A stretch of 39,298 nucleotides of DNA, from assembly GCA_025201705.1 (NCBI GenBank), contig MU616613.1, positions 1 through 39,298 of the forward strand, written 5' to 3'. The position numbers and the translations under genes are program-made. This document shows, piece after piece, positions 36,041 through 39,298 of this stretch (within the stretch, counting starts at the first letter, position 1; each line of letters opens with the position of its first letter). The stretch is from Dissophora ornata (Eukaryota > Mortierellomycota > Mortierellomycetes > Mortierellales > Mortierellaceae). Below the pieces are notes generated by a model. The model had not been told where the DNA came from. It made no database searches and saw nothing but the letters and a program-made list of their open reading frames with translations.

Positions 36041-37960
36041 ATGGCACTGAAGCAGCAAATCCTTCCTTTCCAGATCCGCAACCCCTATCGCCTTGACCGG
36101 CCACATTTCGATCCTAATGACGTTTGGCAGGCCACCATTGCTGAGGAGGAAGAAGCGCAGCGCTCACAGCTACCTCAGCGGCCACTGCCTCCACAGCCTG
36201 TCACAGGCAAGCAATCAACAGATGCGAGCAACGGTGTGAAGCGGGTGAAGGAGCAGCAAAAGAAGAGCAGCCAGTCGGACTCTGAGAAAACTGATTCAAG
36301 ACGAAAGGCGGCATCGGATGGAGTACAGAGCGAGAGTGACAATAACCATGTCCAACACCCGCATTACAGTTATTTCAACCAGTCTTGGTTCGGGCAAAGT
36401 CTTTCGCAGCGAATTTCCGTCGCAGCACCTGCAAAGCAACAGCCCACTCAGCTCCCTGTCCCTACTATCACCATCTCGCATCACATTGACACCCATGCAG
36501 AGCTCACATTCGAGCGCCACGTCGAATGGCTGACCCAAACAGCCCTTTGGTGGGACATGCCAGTTGTCCATCTGTACCCTGCTCCAGAGTCGCCAGTTTC
36601 TCTTCAATATGTCGAGACCGCCGCGTCCAGGTTTTCGAGCTGGGTGAATTTTGTCAAGATACCTGTCGGCGAAGAAAGCCGTCTCGGAGTAGCCACCTTG
36701 CCTACAAAATCTACCCATCCTGGCAAGACTAGGGGTGCCCGAGCGATCAAGGACGCCAGAAAGGAGATTCCCCGAGACCAGGTGACTGTGGAAGATACGC
36801 ATCATGGAGGAGGAATGGTTACGGACCAAGCCAGGAAGCCGATAGGACACAAGACATCAACATCTATCAGCAGCAGGACAAAGGAGGTGGAACCCGTCGT
36901 TGGCTATGTGTTTGTAGGCTCTGCGGAAGAGCAAGCCCAATACCATCAAGTGTTCGAGACAATGGAGAGGCTTTTCCCAATGATAGAGATTCGGTATATC
37001 AACTCGTTCGAGCCTCAACATTTGCAGTCGCGTCAACAGCAAGAGCTCAGAGACGAGCCTTGTCTCCACAGCCTCAGCTGGATACACTATTGGAGTGCCG
37101 CGAAAGAGTCCCAAGTACTGCAAAGCAAGATTGTGAACGAGGTTGTTCGCGTCAGGCCCATGTGGGTCAACACTGATGGTCTTCACCGCAATTATGCCCC
37201 TCTGCAGCCTCTAACGCCTCCTTCACCTCCGCCAACCATTCTGGAATGCCCTGTATTCTCTCCCTCGACGTCAACCATCCCCACATCACCCAGTGTTTAC
37301 ATCGGCGGCGACAAAAACGATGACCAGAGCCTCGAAGAGTCACTGAAAGGAATCCCCTCGACAGTCTCGATTGCGTCACTCTTGGATATCGACTCGACGA
37401 TGGATGATTGTAGCTTGTTTGATGTCCTGGAAGACGATCGGAATGTCTCGTTCGAAAAGCAAGACACGCTTGGCCACGATGCACTTGAGCAACAGGAGTC
37501 ACGTTCGCGTAGTCTTTTTAGCCGCACACAAAGCTCAATGGACCTTCGACAGGATGCGTCAGATTCTTCAAGCAAACCGACAAGTCGTCGCTTCAAGAGG
37601 TGGGGCTTTACTTCTATGATCAATGGCGATAAAAAAGATGGCTGCCGCAGGTCAACCTCGACTCCTTTACTCCTTCTCACAAGGGATGACACCAATCACA
37701 CAGCAAATTCCGGAAACATGAAGAACATCGAGAATGTGGATACTACTATGGATTCTTGTCCAAACAATGACACTAACATGTCACCACCGCCTCTTTCACC
37801 CGCATCATTGACGTCCCCTTCGTCTACTTCCTCGACAAGCTCTACGGCATCTTCGTCTCCTGTCAGTTCATTAGGACTTGGTCCTCGCCTGGCTGGTCTT
37901 GCACAGCGGTTGGGCGTGTACAAAATGAAGGGGTCATCTCTCATGGTTGTCGATCTATAA
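36041..37960 (+). CDS. Uncharacterised protein (639 aa), probably lineage-restricted
   Basis: Single-exon gene. The start is the first ATG in frame, after a pyrimidine-rich leader; the frame is open 27 codons further but without ATG. I do not recognise a family. Visible structure: a short N-terminal conserved-looking segment (ILPFQIRNPYRLDRPHFDPN), a disordered Gln/Lys/Ser-rich linker, then two globular-looking blocks. The first has FERHVEWLTQTALWWDMPVV near 165-200. The second has VVGYVFVGSAEEQAQYHQVF near 285-350, with an alternating hydrophobic pattern like an alpha/beta fold. The C-terminal third is Ser/Thr/Pro-rich with SP/TP sites, ending in a hydrophobic-basic tail (GLGPRLAGLAQRLGVYKMKG). 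No signal peptide or membrane helix. It is divergent from the Zn2Cys6 gene. Confidence 0.8.
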   Translation: MALKQQILPFQIRNPYRLDRPHFDPNDVWQATIAEEEEAQRSQLPQRPLPPQPVTGKQSTDASNGVKRVKEQQKKSSQSDSEKTDSRRKAASDGVQSESDNNHVQHPHYSYFNQSWFGQSLSQRISVAAPAKQQPTQLPVPTITISHHIDTHAELTFERHVEWLTQTALWWDMPVVHLYPAPESPVSLQYVETAASRFSSWVNFVKIPVGEESRLGVATLPTKSTHPGKTRGARAIKDARKEIPRDQVTVEDTHHGGGMVTDQARKPIGHKTSTSISSRTKEVEPVVGYVFVGSAEEQAQYHQVFETMERLFPMIEIRYINSFEPQHLQSRQQQELRDEPCLHSLSWIHYWSAAKESQVLQSKIVNEVVRVRPMWVNTDGLHRNYAPLQPLTPPSPPPTILECPVFSPSTSTIPTSPSVYIGGDKNDDQSLEESLKGIPSTVSIASLLDIDSTMDDCSLFDVLEDDRNVSFEKQDTLGHDALEQQESRSRSLFSRTQSSMDLRQDASDSSSKPTSRRFKRWGFTSMINGDKKDGCRRSTSTPLLLLTRDDTNHTANSGNMKNIENVDTTMDSCPNNDTNMSPPPLSPASLTSPSSTSSTSSTASSSPVSSLGLGPRLAGLAQRLGVYKMKGSSLMVVDL

Positions 37961-38013
37961 ACTCGCGCTTCGGAATATCTCATTACATCTCATCCTTAAT
38001 AATGAACAGCAAC

Positions 38014-38019
38014 AATAAA
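38014..38019 (+). terminator. AATAAA-type polyadenylation signal
   Basis: AATAAA lies 54 bp after the stop codon of the 639-residue gene, at a suitable distance for 3'-end processing. Motif match only. Confidence 0.35.
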
Positions 38020-38143
38020 TACCTATGGGTAGTACGACATGTGAGAAGCGTACCCAGGCCGTGGGTACTCCACAGAATTTGGCTTGCTGTTGGCCTTGAG
38101 CCGAAAATAGTACGTGGTTTTGGACTTCACTATTGGGCCATGT

Positions 38144-38405
38144 TTAAATATCGAAAACATCATTGTCATCGAACGAATCGAAATAGCCCTTTAATACCCA
38201 AACGGTGCCGAAGGTATTAAGAATATGCTTAATGCCGCGAATGGGAGTCAGAAAACTTCCTTCTTCTGGATCCATAGAGATGACACTGACAAGTACTCCA
38301 TAGTCGGGATTGTCCATTTCGCGGATGCAGAAGAAGAGGCCCTCGTTGTAATATGTCTCTTCAAGATCTTCTTGTAGTTATTAACTGTATCTGCCGAGTT
38401 TGCCC
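38144..38405 (-). pseudogene. Frameshifted gene fragment (C-terminus of an unknown protein)
   Basis: From 38380 to the stop at 38144 the - strand reads about 75 residues of clearly protein-like sequence (EGLFFCIREMDNPDYGVLV, FLTPIRGIKHILNTFGTVWV, ending GYFDSFDDNDVFDI). Upstream, 38405-38372 reads as coding in a different frame (GANSADTVNNYK), preceded by a TTTTCAG acceptor-like site. One base is missing between the two parts near 38372, or an extra short splice would be needed. No further 5' exon can be found, because Helitron sequence begins immediately beyond. I do not recognise the family. It looks like the 3' remnant of a broken or captured gene. Confidence 0.55.
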
Positions 38406-38409
38406 CTGA

Positions 38410-38811
38410 AAACGTGATTTAGCCATTTTAAGCAATTCTCCCAAGATCTTGGCTGGCTCATTCACCGACAATATCGTCCTTACCCCCAGCATACCGCTTA
38501 CAACAAACGACGACGGGTCTTCTCCGATCAAGTTTACACGTCTTCAGTTTCCGATTCGCCACGCATTTGCCCTAACTACCAATGAGGCGCAAGGCCAGAC
38601 GCTAACAACCACAGGCATATACCTCCCCCTCTCTGTCTTTACGCATGGACAGCTTTATGTTGCTCTCTCAAGGTGTTCCACTCCCGGTAATCTCAAAGTG
38701 CTTATCCTCGACAAACCAACTGCACTTCGACCTACTCTTACTTCAGCTGCACCATTAACTAAACCCAATGGACACTATACACGAAACATTGTATTTAAGG
38801 CAGCATTGTAA
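38410..38811 (+). mobile_element. Helitron helicase C-terminal relic
   Basis: The open frame carries the C-terminal end of a Pif1-like helicase as found in Helitron Rep/helicase proteins: RLQFPIRHAFALTTNEAQGQ (helicase motif V region), then VFTHGQLYVALSRC (motif VI). Full-length Helitron proteins exceed 1000 residues; only about 134 codons remain. There is no ATG at the start and a stop lies directly upstream, so this is a truncated, inactive copy. The highly conserved NKAQGQ is changed to NEAQGQ. Element ends were not found. Confidence 0.8.
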
Positions 38812-38940
38812 AATATAACACTCAATGCATATCATTATTAATAAACATCAACTTTCATCAATGCACACCTATCCAAGGGCAAACTACTAGTGGTGCTAAA
38901 GTTCATTAGAGATATAGTACTAGCTTACTTCATATTCTCT

Positions 38941-39298
38941 TTATAAAGGCTCACCTACAGCCCCGCGTTGCAATAAGAGCTGTTTATCCAGTCGGCTTAA
39001 CCCTCCCACATCTTGAATCGATGTATTCGACAACTGAAGCCTGTCTGGTGCAGATCTCCAGTGCGTCCTTGCGAAATACTCATTCCCATCCTCTATGACC
39101 TGCCACGATCTCATTAAACCGCCAACACAACCAGCAACAATATAATTATTGCCGGAAGTTGCTCTAAAAGAAATACTGCATACAGACGCGTAGTTTTCAA
39201 TCACCACACGGCACTCACCCATCGCAACATCCCACAGTCGCACAGTCCCGTCCCAACTACCAGACGCAATCTGATCTCCTTTTGGCGAATACACGACG
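38941..39298 (-). CDS. WD40-repeat protein, C-terminal part (5' end beyond the window)
   Basis: The frame is open to the right edge of the window and ends at a TAA at 38941. It contains one full WD40 repeat (YSPKGDQIASGSWDGTVRLW, then DVAMGECR) and one degenerate repeat (CSISF, IVAGCVGGLMRSWQV). A characteristic tail follows, with IQDVGGLSRLDKQLLLQRGA and VGEP. I associate that tail with Mortierella WD40 proteins that often carry NACHT/STAND-type domains further upstream; that part is outside the window and is inference from memory. Only about 118 residues are visible. It neighbours the Helitron relic, so it could also be a copied fragment. Confidence 0.75.
   Translation of the reverse strand, partial: VVYSPKGDQIASGSWDGTVRLWDVAMGECRVVIENYASVCSISFRATSGNNYIVAGCVGGLMRSWQVIEDGNEYFARTHWRSAPDRLQLSNTSIQDVGGLSRLDKQLLLQRGAVGEPL

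Noticed and set aside
38812..38940. Helitron 3' terminus (CTAG/CTAA with hairpin) in the spacer
   Set aside because: Several CTRR tetramers occur, but none is preceded by a convincing hairpin and followed by the expected T, so no end is called.

Overview
The window is nuclear DNA from a fungus. Genes carry short GT-AG introns, and the protein set is fungal: bifunctional GARS-AIRS, SEC63, a velvet regulator, a Zn(II)2Cys6 factor, a peptide-O-fucosyltransferase-like enzyme and a Yah1-type ferredoxin. Several details point to early-diverging Mucoromycota, most likely Mortierellomycotina: a PAS protein of the LNRFSRN type, WD40 C-termini ending in RGAVGEP, glutamine-rich regulators and very long A/T homopolymers. 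The lineage is inferred from family resemblance, not computed.

Layout. 1-2087 (+) is the 3' part of a PAS-domain gene. It converges on the purine gene ADE5,7 (2603-5778, -). SEC63 (6316-9265, -) and a fucosyltransferase-like type II membrane protein (9801-11693, -) follow. From 12763 to 19762 (-) lies one very large gene: a Q-rich N-terminus, an Mga2/Spt23-like core with TIG domain and ankyrin repeats, then a long leucine-rich-repeat C-terminus. Next come the splicing factor SAD1/USP39 (20578-22988, -), a 51-codon + strand ORF beginning 80 bp from the USP39 start, and a velvet gene (23304 to at least 26252, -). The velvet gene is split into seven small exons and appears in no long ORF; I assembled it from splice sites and matching phases. 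After about 2.6 kb of mostly non-coding DNA come YAH1-type ferredoxin (28916-30273, +), a Zn2Cys6 factor (30594-34744, -) and an unrecognised 639-residue protein (36041-37960, +).

The right edge (38144-39298) is accessory: a frameshifted gene fragment, a Helitron helicase C-terminal relic and the 3' end of a WD40 gene that runs out of the window.

How the genes relate: there is no evident pathway cluster. Housekeeping functions (purine synthesis, ER translocation, pre-mRNA splicing, Fe-S biogenesis) alternate with four regulatory proteins (PAS, TIG/ankyrin/LRR, velvet, Zn2Cys6). The least ordinary items are the TIG-ankyrin-LRR architecture, two extreme homopolymers (A68 and T86) that both fall inside introns of regulator genes, and the Helitron-associated gene debris. 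All exon boundaries are my own reading of splice consensus and phase; none is supported by transcript data.
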